From Ipomoea triloba (Eukaryota; Streptophyta; Magnoliopsida; Solanales; Convolvulaceae), in assembly GCF_003576645.1 (NCBI RefSeq), contig NC_044916.1, forward strand, positions 20,684,095 to 20,748,094: a stretch of 64,000 nucleotides of DNA, given 5' to 3'. The notes below the pieces were generated by a model that saw only the letters and a program-made list of their open reading frames with translations, was not told the origin of the DNA and did no database searches. Below are positions 55,228-64,000 of the stretch, piece by piece. The translations under genes and the position numbers were made by a program. Every line of letters begins with the position of its first letter. Within the stretch, counting starts at the first letter, position 1.

Positions 55228-55740
55228 ATACAACGTCGGCTAATTAACGTCGGCTAAATACTTAGCCGACGTTATATGTTATAAAATCCTATAACGTCGG
55301 TTATTTACTAACAACCGACGTTAAAGGGTGTACTTTATAAGACGGTGTGATACGACGTCGGCTAAAAGATTAGCCGACGTCGTATCGTGCATATTAGCCA
55401 TCGACGGATGATACGACGTCGGCTAACCTACCTAGCCGACGTCGTATACCGCCTGTAATTGAATTCGGGCTATGATACGACGTCGGCTAGGAGGTTAGCC
55501 GACGTCATATCCAATTACGGCGGATACGACGTCGGCTAACCATCCTAGCCGACGTCGTATCATAGCCCGAATTCAATTCGGGCGTCGATACGACGTCGGC
55601 TAGGAAGGGTAGCCGACGTCGTATCATTAAGGCCCCGCGCTATACGACGTCGGCTATCACTCCTAGCCGACGTCGTATGGCGCCGATTTATAATATTGCA
55701 ACTTATAACGTCGGTTATTCTAAATAACCGACGTTGTAGG
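55228..55740. repeat. Left subterminal palindrome array of the CACTA element
   Basis: About nine units of the form ACGACGTCGGCTA-spacer-TAGCCGACGTCGT, with spacers of a few bases, separated by unique or themselves inverted text (AATTGAATTCGGGCTATG and its complement). Outer units use AACGTCGGTTA. Such arrays are where CACTA DNA-binding proteins act. Confidence 0.9.
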
Positions 55741-56467
55741 GTTTTAATATACCCCAAATACCTTCAATTTTAGATCTTACTTGTGGCTCAAATTAGGGAT
55801 TCAATTTTAGATCTTATATTTGAATATACAGCCGTCTTCCGTCTTCCGATCCGTCCAACGTAACGCGCGTCCATCCGTCATCCGTCTGCCGTCCAAATTA
55901 AGGATTCAAGTCTTCCGTCTTCCGTCTTCCGTCCGCTACTCCAAATACTACAACATCTTCCTTCTTCCGTTTCCAAAACAGAGTGTCGTCTTTCGTCGTC
56001 CAGCCGTCGTCGCAGAAGGAGGAACGGCGTCGCCGTCGCCGCGAGGAGGAACGCAGCCGTCGCTGTCCGCAGCCGCGAAGACGTCGCCGCGAGGTCCTCC
56101 GCAGCTGTTGCAGTCGGCAGCCGCAAGACGTCGCTGGGAACTCTTCCGCAGCCGTCACCGTCGCAGTCGCGAAGACGTCGCCGGGAACTCCTCCTCGCCG
56201 CCGCTTCGCCGCACTGCCGTTCGGAAATCTGGTATTTTTTTTTTATTTTGGATTATTAATAATTGGAAATAATTATATTTCGAAAAAATTCAAAATTATT
56301 TATTGTTTTTGGTTATATATTACGAATTTTTGTTAATTAATGTTAATATGTTTTGAATTTTAGAAATTATTGTGTGCTTTATTAGGTATTATTATTGTAT
56401 TTAGAATTATTGTTAATTTAATGGTAAATTTTAGTAAATAATGTTAATATATTTAGGGTTGAGAGTA
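55741..56467 (+). other. Probable 5' transcribed region of the CACTA gene
   Basis: CCGTCTTCCGTCTTCCG-type microrepeats and a GC-rich stretch with CGTCGCCGTCGCCGCGAGG lie between the array and an AT-rich tract. A donor-like AAATCTGGTATTTT occurs near 56,232. Open frames in it (such as 55,820-56,272) are Arg/Ser/Pro-rich and low-complexity, so I take it as leader or first exon rather than a separate gene. Confidence 0.4.
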
Positions 56468-56595
56468 GAGCTGTCAATACGGGCTCGCGGGGCGGGGCGG
56501 GCCTAAGCCCTGCGGGCCGCGGGCCTAAACGGGGCGGGCTTGAATTTTGTTGGCCCGCCCCGCCCCGCATAAGGCCCGCGGGCCTGGCGGGCCCC
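56468..56595. repeat. GC-rich repeat at the gap edge
   Basis: A strongly GC-rich stretch built from GGGGCGGGGCGGGCC and GGCCCGCGGGCC words, starting TAGAGCTGTCAATACGGGC. The start resembles the ends of hAT-type elements found in many plants. The other end lies in the gap. Confidence 0.4.
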
Positions 56596-57470
56596 NNNNN
56601 NNNNNNNNNNNNNNNNNNNNNNNNNNNNNNNNNNNNNNNNNNNNNNNNNNNNNNNNNNNNNNNNNNNNNNNNNNNNNNNNNNNNNNNNNNNNNNNNNNNN
56701 NNNNNNNNNNNNNNNNNNNNNNNNNNNNNNNNNNNNNNNNNNNNNNNNNNNNNNNNNNNNNNNNNNNNNNNNNNNNNNNNNNNNNNNNNNNNNNNNNNNN
56801 NNNNNNNNNNNNNNNNNNNNNNNNNNNNNNNNNNNNNNNNNNNNNNNNNNNNNNNNNNNNNNNNNNNNNNNNNNNNNNNNNNNNNNNNNNNNNNNNNNNN
56901 NNNNNNNNNNNNNNNNNNNNNNNNNNNNNNNNNNNNNNNNNNNNNNNNNNNNNNNNNNNNNNNNNNNNNNNNNNNNNNNNNNNNNNNNNNNNNNNNNNNN
57001 NNNNNNNNNNNNNNNNNNNNNNNNNNNNNNNNNNNNNNNNNNNNNNNNNNNNNNNNNNNNNNNNNNNNNNNNNNNNNNNNNNNNNNNNNNNNNNNNNNNN
57101 NNNNNNNNNNNNNNNNNNNNNNNNNNNNNNNNNNNNNNNNNNNNNNNNNNNNNNNNNNNNNNNNNNNNNNNNNNNNNNNNNNNNNNNNNNNNNNNNNNNN
57201 NNNNNNNNNNNNNNNNNNNNNNNNNNNNNNNNNNNNNNNNNNNNNNNNNNNNNNNNNNNNNNNNNNNNNNNNNNNNNNNNNNNNNNNNNNNNNNNNNNNN
57301 NNNNNNNNNNNNNNNNNNNNNNNNNNNNNNNNNNNNNNNNNNNNNNNNNNNNNNNNNNNNNNNNNNNNNNNNNNNNNNNNNNNNNNNNNNNNNNNNNNNN
57401 NNNNNNNNNNNNNNNNNNNNNNNNNNNNNNNNNNNNNNNNNNNNNNNNNNNNNNNNNNNNNNNNNNNNNN
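56596..57470. other. Assembly gap (875 N)
   Basis: Run of N inside the CACTA element. Open frames crossing it are meaningless. Confidence 1.
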
Positions 57471-57702
57471 GGAGTATTATATGTCTTAAATTTTACACAT
57501 TATAAAATCATTAAATCATTAAAGTATTTAGTTTCTCCTTTAATTTCCTAGAACATTACTTTATACTACATTACAAATAGTTTTAGGTATGATCAAATCA
57601 TCCTTTCCATTGTAGGTGATTAGTTTGATTCGAGGTTTGCTTATCGACGTGGACAAAGCTTTTGTGAGGTAAGATCTTTATTTATTTATTTTTCTACGAA
57701 CA
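57471..57702 (+). other. Leader/exon-like stretch before the 60-base repeats
   Basis: A short segment GTGATTAGTTTGATTCGAGG to GCTTTTGTGAG (57,616-57,669) stands between TTCCATTGTAG and GTAAGATC, as an internal 5' exon would. The rest is AT-rich. Confidence 0.4.
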
Positions 57703-58111
57703 TTCGGCTTTCTCGTATGCATCCGATGATTAGCCACACCGTGGTCTGTGCTTATTTATGTTTTCGGCTTTCTCGTATGCATCCGGTGATTAGCCACACC
57801 GTGGTCTGTGCTTATTTATGTTTTCGGCTTTCTCGTATGCATCCGGTGATTAGCCACACCGTGGTCTGTGCTTATTTATGTTTTCGGCTTTCTCTTATGC
57901 AACCGGTGATTAGTCACACCGTGGTCTGTGCTTATTTATGTTTTTGGCTTTCTCTTATGCATCCGGTGATTAGCCACACCGTGGTCTGTGCTTATTTATG
58001 TTTTTGGCTTTCTCTTATGCATCCGGTGTTTAGCTACACCGTGGTCTGTGCTTATTTATGTTTTTGGCTTTCTCTTATGCATCCGGTGATTAGCCACACC
58101 GTGATCTGTGC
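57703..58111 (+). repeat. 60-base tandem repeat, about 6.8 units
   Basis: Unit TTTCGGCTTTCTCGTATGCA-TCCGGTGATTAGCCACACC-GTGGTCTGTGCTTATTTATG, exactly 60 bases, so one plus frame stays open across all units (57,717-58,133). Units differ by single bases, with gradual drift from left to right. The array lies just upstream of the transposase start, probably in an intron or leader. Confidence 0.9.
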
Positions 58112-58204
58112 TGAAGTTAGTTTTAGTTATTAAAATTGGTGAATCAATGATTGAATGGTAACACAAGATTAATTAGAGTTAATATTATTTTAGATTGAGT
58201 TGTC

Positions 58205-59611
58205 ATGGATAAAAGTTGGATGCATGCTTCTTGGATTAGTAGGGAATATGATGACGGAGTTAAAGAGTTTTTGAACTTTGCAAAACGTCATCTTCCGAAT
58301 AATAATGGGAGGTTTTTTTGTCCTTGTAAGAAGTGTTGCAATTTAACAAAATTAAGTGCAAATGACATATATGATCATCTAATTTGTGATGGAATTAATC
58401 TAAGTTATACAAAATGGATATGGCATGGTGAAGGGGGGGAAAGAACTAGTACATCTAACACTTATGTTGACAACGAAGCAAATGAAGATGATGAGTTTGA
58501 AGATCGGTTGGATGAAATGTTTCGCGATGTTGGAGAAGAGTTCACCGATCGATCAAATGAGTTAGATGAATTATTAAGTGATTCAAAACAACCTTTATGG
58601 CCAAGGTGTAGTAAATATACTCGGTTATCTGCTGTTCTGAAATTATTCAATTTAAAAGCTGGAAATGGATGGAGCGACAAGAGTTTTACAGCTTTACTTG
58701 GGTTATTAAAAGATATGCTTCCAGAAGATAATGAACTGCCAAAGAATACAAATGATGCCAAGAAAATTCTGTGTCCCATAGGTATGGAGTATGAAAAGAT
58801 ACATGCTTGTCCTAACGATTGCATATTGTTTAGGAATGATTACAAAGAATTGCATGCATGTCCAATCTGTGGGGCATCTCGGTACAAACCAAGAGAGCAT
58901 GTTGTTGGTAAGGCAAGTTTAAAAGGGCCACCAGCTAAAGTTTTGTGGTATCTCCCAATTGTTCCAAGATTTAAGCGTATGTTTTCAAATCCAAGTGACG
59001 CAAAAAACTTAACATGGCATGTAGATAAAAGAATATCTGATGGAAAGCTTCGGCACCCTGCTGATTCTCCTCAATGGAAAACTTTTGATAATGCTTTTCC
59101 TGAATTTGGCCATGAGTCTAGAAATCTTAGATTTGGACTTTGTACGGATGGAATAAACCCTCACGGAAACCTAAGTAGTAAGCATAGCTCGTGGCCAGTA
59201 ATGTTGGTGATTTATAATCTACCTCCTTGGTTGTGTATGAAACGCAAATATATATTATTGTGTTTGATGATATCTGGGCCAAAACAACCAGGTAACGATA
59301 TAGATGTCTTTTTGGCACCTTTGGTTGAAGATTTGAAAAAATTGTGGGATGAAGGTGTGATAGTGTTTGATGCATATCGGAAAGAGAATTTTAAGATGCA
59401 AGCTATGCTTTTCTGCACAATCAATGACTTTCCAGCTTATGGAAACCTGTCTGGGTATAGTGTCAAAGGACATAAGGCATGCTCTATTTGTGAAGAGAAT
59501 ACATGCTATTATCAACTTGTTCATGGTAGAAAGACAGTTTACATGGGTCACCGGGGGTTTCTTGATAGATTTCACCCTTATAGGAGATTAAAAAAGGCTT
59601 TCAATGGGTAA
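58205..59611 (+). pseudogene. CACTA TNP2-type transposase, C-terminally truncated
   Basis: 468 codons, starting MDKSWMHASWISREYDDGV. The N-terminal transposase-associated domain (about 3-80) has CPCKKC and HLICDGI. Then comes an acidic linker, the CPNDCILFRNDY segment with CPICGASRY, and the first half of the Transposase_21 core with LRFGLCTDGINPHG at about residue 308, KQPGNDIDVFLAPL and LSGYSVKGHKACSIC. The frame meets TAA at 59,609-59,611 and continues coding-like for 45 codons (TGIEVYERVQGINVTFGK) to a second stop at 59,748-59,750. The second half of the core and the C-terminal domains of the family are absent. TNP2-type proteins catalyse cut and paste at CACTA ends. This copy looks inactive. 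Confidence 0.85.
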
Positions 59612-59866
59612 CAAGACTATACAAATGCTTCACAACCACTGACTGGGATTGAAGTTTATGAACGTGTGCAAGGTATAAATGTTACTTTTGGTAAGACTCA
59701 AAAGCTAATATCTCAAAGAGGTAAGAGGTCAAAAACATATATTGTCTTGTAGAGTGTAACATTTGGGATGATATCTTGGTATGTAACTTATTTTTATACT
59801 TAGCTATTTACAAAAAAAAACATTAATTCAATTACATTTATACTAATCAATAATCTTGTCTTGTAG

Positions 59867-62631
59867 AGTGTTTATGATATTCCCAAGACAGATACTGTGA
59901 GGAGGGCTATGTTGTCATATGCGGGTGATCGGTGGAAAGACTTTAAATCAAGATTAAATAGAGACTATATATTCAATAATCACTCAAATAAGAACCCTTG
60001 TGATTATTACTCTTTCATTGACCCAGCTACATGGGAACAATATGTTGTTCTTCGTCAAACTCCAGAATTTCAGGTATATATATATCAGTAATATATATTC
60101 AAATATATTAAATATATATTACTACTTAATGGTTTGTTTTTATGTAGGCATCGAGAAAAAAACATCAAGAGATACAAGCTAAGAATATCCATCCACATAA
60201 TTTAGCTCGAGGAGGCTATAAGAGATTGGAGAAGATTATGATAGATGAGAAGATGAAAGAACAAGAAGAAGTTGCACAATCAGATCCATCATATACAATT
60301 TCTCCTCCGTCTCCACCACCTAGACATGAAAAGTGGAAAAGGGCAAGAATGGATAAATCAGGAAATATTCGCCACGAAGCAACTAGATTGGTCGTGGAAA
60401 AAATTGTAAGTGAATATGTTATAATTTTTTACATTAATAATTACATATGTTGAATAAATTGAACTATATAATAGTAATCCTTATTCAATATTGTTACTAT
60501 ATATGTTAGGATTCTCTCACTTTGCAAGCTTCTCAAGGAGAATTTGTTGAGACGGGTAGACAAGATATATTGTCTAATGCCATAGGTACTGATGAGCATT
60601 GTGGACGTGTTAGAGCTATGGGAAGAGGGCATGGCTTAAAAAGCTACTTTTACTATGCAAAACGCTGTCAAAGTCAGACGCCTACGCTAGAAGTTAAACA
60701 AATGATTAAAGTTGCAGTTACTGAGGCATTAGACAGTCAAAAAAGGGAAATGCAAGAAGAGTTTTCTAAACAACTTCAACCAAGCATGGATGAGATGAGG
60801 AAGCAATTTGGTTTGATGCAGACTCCCATGTGTCAACCTGCACAATCAAGGTGGGAGGATGCCATAAATGTAGATGTCGACCCACAATCTCATCACAGTG
60901 AGAAAGCTAGTTCTCCAGACCCTTTTGCTGATTTACCGGCTGTAAGTAATCATTTATAGTTATCTTATTATTATATGTTAAAACACAATTTTGCTGATTT
61001 ATAAATATGAAATCGTGTAGTTAGGAGCACGATGTCAGTTGTATTTGGAAGATCACGTTAGACGTGCAGTGGCATTTGGGATAGCTTACAAGGGTGAAAC
61101 GGTTCACGAGGTAGAATTAAATGTAGATCAAGTGAAAGTAAGTGTGGATAAAGTTATTGATCCAAGAGTTCCTGTACCATTCCCTACCGATGAGGTTCAG
61201 CTAGTAGGAGCTGCAATGCAACAATTTGTTATTTGGTCTAAGAAGCTAGTAGAGTTATGCACTCAAGCTGATGAGGTATGCATTCTCAAAACTTTTGGTT
61301 CTTAAAAAGTATTTAATTTACTCTTTAAAAGTAGTAATGGTTATTACTTATATTGAACAGTTAAAAAGAATGTCCAAATTGACGATTGAATCCGTTGTGC
61401 AACAATCTAATGTTGATATGATTATAGTTGATCCGACTTCTTTGAGTCCTTTATGTCAAAAGGCATATAAAGTTGCTCGAAAACTAGAACAAAATCTTGT
61501 GGTGCAAATGACTCGTGGTATTGTGGACGACATTGAATATGATGTATATGTTGAGAAGTTGGAGACCATGCGGTTTTTGAATATGGAGACGTTGGATATT
61601 TGTTGTATGCAATTCTTTATAAGGTATAAGATTTTTCTATTATTTGTTTAAAATATTTTTCATTTCAATTATTTGATATATATATAATTAATTGGATGTA
61701 TTTTTGTAATAGGTGTCTGTATAAGGAATTTCATTTGGCATCCAAGACCACGTATGGCTTTATAGATCCATATTACATTCAACCAAAATTGACGACTAAA
61801 GCACAACGAACAGGGTATATAAATGTCACTATGCAATATGGACAGAAAAAATGTTATTTAGCCCCTTACATTTATAAGTAAGTTTTAATTGCTTTAAATA
61901 ACATAGCTTAAATACAATGTGCTTTTATTACATATTATATTTACTTACAACTAATAAATTATTTGTTTGTAGGGAACATTGGATGTTGATGGCAATTTGT
62001 CCACTGTTATATGAAATCTATTGGTTTGATTCTGTTGGACGCGAACCACGTCAGGACATTAAAGACATAGTTGAAACGTCGGTAAACTTATAACTAATTA
62101 ATAGTTATTATATATAAAGTACGGTGCTATATAGTATTTATGTATACATATCTCTTATATTTATAGGTGTATGAAATCAACATTACATTCCAAAGGAAAG
62201 AAAACAAATCGTCAACCAAAATGGATTAATTGTTTGGTAAGTATTTTATACATTTGTAAAACTACATATATTTCATAGTTTTTAATTAAATGAATTCTTA
62301 ATTGTATTATAATTCAAATATATAGTGTGCCAAACAAGTTGGAGCTACCGAATGCGGGTATTATGTGATGAAGTTCATGCTTGAAATTCTTTCCAAAGAA
62401 GCATACGAAGGAATGGATAAGACAAGTAATTATTAAGAAAATACATTTCTCATTCAAATTTTAAAAATACTAGCTTAAATTAGCTTACTAATTATTATTT
62501 ATTACTTTTCAACATTATTACAGATAGTGGAGAGAGTTGGTTCATCGAGTTACAATCAACAAGAGATTAATGAAGTTAGAGACACATGGGCCAAGTACTT
62601 CATTGATGAATGGATTAATACATTGCATTAG
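59867..62631 (+). CDS. CACTA second gene: Transposase_24-like and Ulp1-type cysteine protease, 5' end missing
   Basis: Ten exons can be read from GT/AG sites: about 59,867-60,073, 60,148-60,405, 60,510-60,941, 61,021-61,275, 61,361-61,623, 61,713-61,877, 61,973-62,081, 62,167-62,236, 62,326-62,425 and 62,524-62,631 (TAG). The first two carry the transposase_24-type region (AMLSYAGDRWKDFKSRL, DYYSFIDPATWEQYV, KNIHPHNLARGGYK). The third has a Gln/Glu-rich helical segment. The last ones form a Ulp1 (C48) fold end with the His in HWMLM, Asp in YWFDS, Gln in CAKQVG and Cys in ATECGYYVM, so the catalytic residues are present. Family knowledge: Ulp1-like domains remove SUMO and occur in several plant DNA transposons. 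No start codon or 5' exons are visible. The text before the first exon is the broken TNP2 end, so a deletion probably joined the two genes. Confidence 0.75.
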
Positions 62632-62904
62632 TATGTGAAATAGTAATGTGAGATGTTAGTATTGCTTTTATGCTTTTGGTACAATGTTTGGGAGAAGATT
62701 ATGGCTTGTATTAACTAATACAGATAATTTTTGATGAACTTGTATTATTAATTATTATCAATTGTCAGATTTATTGCTTTTATTAATTTTGATATTATAA
62801 ATATAAATTGTACAGGTTTTGAATGTGATTGTGATAGCTATATATATTTGACCAGGTTTTGGTTGTAAATAGAAAAATAAAATGAATATTTAAAAAAAAA
62901 TTAC
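62632..62904 (+). other. 3' flank of the CACTA second gene
   Basis: AT-rich non-coding DNA between the stop codon and the right palindrome array, probably holding the 3' untranslated region. Confidence 0.5.
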
Positions 62905-63535
62905 CCTACAACGTCGGCTAGTATTATTAGCCGATGTTGTAGGGTTTTTTTTTTTGTTTTTAAATTACCTACAACGTCGGCTATTTGTAAAAAGCCGACG
63001 TTGTAGGGTATTTTCGTAGTTTTCAAATTACCTACGACGTCGGCTATTTGTAAATAGCCGACGTTGTAGGGTACTTCAAATTACCTACAACGTCGGCTAT
63101 TTACAAATAGCCGACGTTGTAGGGTATTTCGAATTACATACAACGTCGGCTATTTGTAAAGAGCCGACGTTGTAGGGTATTTTCGTAGTTTTCAAATTAC
63201 CTACGACGTCGGCTATTTGTAAATAGCCGACGTTGTAGGGTATTTTATTTGTTTTCAAATTACCTACAACGTCGGCTATTTGTAAATAGCCAACGTTGTA
63301 GGGTATTTACAATTACCTACAACGTTGGCTATTCGTAAAGAGACGACGTTGTAGGGTATTTCAAATTACCTACAATGTCGGCTATTTACAAATAGCCGAC
63401 GTTGTAAGGTACACATACAACGTCGGCTATAAAATAGCCGACGTTGTATGTGTACACTTACAACGTCGGCCAGATCAACGTCGGCTTTTAGCCGACGTTA
63501 AAGGGTCTACTTAGCCGACGTTAAAAGCCGTCTGT
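62905..63535. repeat. Right subterminal palindrome array of the CACTA element
   Basis: About eleven units of the form CTACAACGTCGGCTATTTG-TAAATAGCCGACGTTGTAGGG, regularly spaced by TATTT-AATTAC words. The core CGTCGGCTA is shared with the left array, but the outer bases and the spacers (TTTGTAAA here) differ. A few units carry point changes that break the pairing (for example 63,290 and 63,325-63,345). Confidence 0.9.
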
Positions 63536-63568
63536 GTAGTAGTGAAGTGCCATTTTCCCAAGTATTTA

Positions 63569-64000
63569 ATATCTATTACTTTTCTGATTTCAGTGTTTGA
63601 ACCAAACACACCCAAAGTTGTGTACAAAATTGATTTACTATAGTTAAATAGATTTTGAAGTAGATAACTTTTAAAGTTAAGGATAGATTTTGACATATAT
63701 AAGTAGTCAAAAAATCAAAGTGGAAATTAACTTTAAAAAATATAAAGAATTTTAAAAGTAGTAAAGAAAAAATATTTTTGAAAATGGTTTACTAGTTGGA
63801 AAATTTCAAGATTTTTTTTTTTTTAATTTTCCAATCTGGAAAACGTACAGTAGAAAACTTCCTTTTTTTGTGATTCATTTAAAAAAAAATCATTAGTAAA
63901 TAATAATGTTTTTTTTTTTGTTATTTGTTGTTTTCAGGTAAGGACAAGATGTTTAAATGAAGGAGGCAGGAGGAGGGTGGACGGTGGACGGGTGGAGAGT
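63569..64000. other. AT-rich flank, no gene
   Basis: Sequence right of the Mutator-like element's target duplication. GAACCAAACACACCC (63,599-63,613) is an inverse of the GGGTGTGTTTGGT word at 24,695, a common MITE end. Nothing else is recognised, apart from a GGTGGACGGTGGACGGGTGG run at the window end. Confidence 0.4.

Larger units (their letters stand above)
55210..63544 (+). mobile_element. CACTA transposon with TNP2-type and Ulp1-containing genes (8.3 kb)
   Basis: The left end CACTACTACAGAAAT and the right end GTCTGTGTAGTAGTG form short inverted repeats. The 3-base duplication AAG stands at 55,207-55,209 and 63,545-63,547. Subterminal palindrome arrays lie at both ends, and the interior encodes a truncated TNP2-type transposase and a second gene with a Ulp1 protease end. 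An 875-base N gap hides part of the 5' region. The transposase truncation suggests that the copy cannot move on its own. Confidence 0.92.
25756..63559. mobile_element. Mutator-like foldback element, split by two later insertions
   Basis: The left terminus GGAAAAATGGCACTTTTTCC and the inverse of the right terminus (GGGAAAATGGCACTTTTTCC) are inverted copies. The 9-base duplication AAGTATTTA at 25,747-25,755 and 63,560-63,568 fits Mutator-like transposition. Parts of the element lie at 25,756-25,916, 54,615-55,209 and 63,545-63,559, and its arms remain alignable across these breaks. Removing the Sirevirus and the CACTA element, with one copy of each duplication, leaves about 763 bases. The arms are about 300 bases with words such as TTTTTCCCCCT, and the centre (about 54,830-54,950) is AT-rich. 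It encodes nothing. The continuity of its arms proves the borders of both inserted elements. Confidence 0.85.

Noticed and set aside
55228..55740. CRISPR-like regular repeats
   Set aside because: The units are palindromes with variable short spacers at the end of a CACTA transposon in a plant-type sequence, and they recur at its other end. There are no cas genes.
55820..56336. Overlapping Arg/Ser/Pro-rich frames in the GC-rich block of the CACTA element
   Set aside because: Several frames are open at once because of CGTCGC-type low complexity. I see no start context or motif.
56547..57551. 334-codon open frame
   Set aside because: Nearly all of it is the N gap.

Overview
The window looks like transposon-dense intergenic DNA from a flowering plant, probably a eudicot. 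It contains Ty1/copia (Sirevirus-type) and Ty3/gypsy LTR elements, CACTA and Mutator-like DNA transposons, a tRNA-derived SINE, a caulimovirid relic and plant-style introns. I see no complete host gene; the species cannot be named from the sequence.

Left part (1-25,700): AT-rich DNA with minisatellites; a decayed endogenous pararetrovirus fragment (about 2.0-2.5 kb); a copia solo LTR holding an identical 1,587-bp duplication bounded by single Ns (4,146-7,395); an old Sirevirus-type copia relic (7,861-13,874) cut at its RT catalytic box by a 2.3-kb non-autonomous CACTA element (9,296-11,614, TSD CAT); a gypsy/Athila-type gag-protease relic on the minus strand with its LTR (14,003-21,651), itself split by a 3.4-kb gypsy-type LTR (15,858-19,241); another gypsy-type LTR (21,662-22,943); a minisatellite, a SINE and a 0.5-kb foldback element.

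Right part (25,747-63,568): three levels of nesting can be read from target-site duplications. A Mutator-like foldback element of about 763 bp (TSD AAGTATTTA) was hit in its left arm by a Sirevirus-type copia element (25,917-54,614, TSD CTTAT) and in its right arm by a CACTA element (55,210-63,544, TSD AAG). The Sirevirus is 28.7 kb, roughly two to three times a usual element. Its gag and pol are open. The DNA between pol and the 3' LTR holds five copies (one complete, four truncated) of a large accessory ORF, four stretches of a second unrecognised ORF, a duplicated RNase H end, an internal promoter-bearing U3 piece and a fragment from a diverged relative. Each accessory ORF has its own TATA box upstream. 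The element is also full of a short motif, TCGAGAGGT, which lies in the LTRs and in coding DNA in two different reading frames.

The CACTA element carries a truncated TNP2-type transposase and a multi-exon second gene with a Ulp1-type cysteine protease end. Palindromic subterminal arrays flank both. An 875-base N gap (56,596-57,470) lies inside it, and a 25-base N gap (43,636-43,660) lies inside the Sirevirus, so part of the repeated structure could come from assembly.
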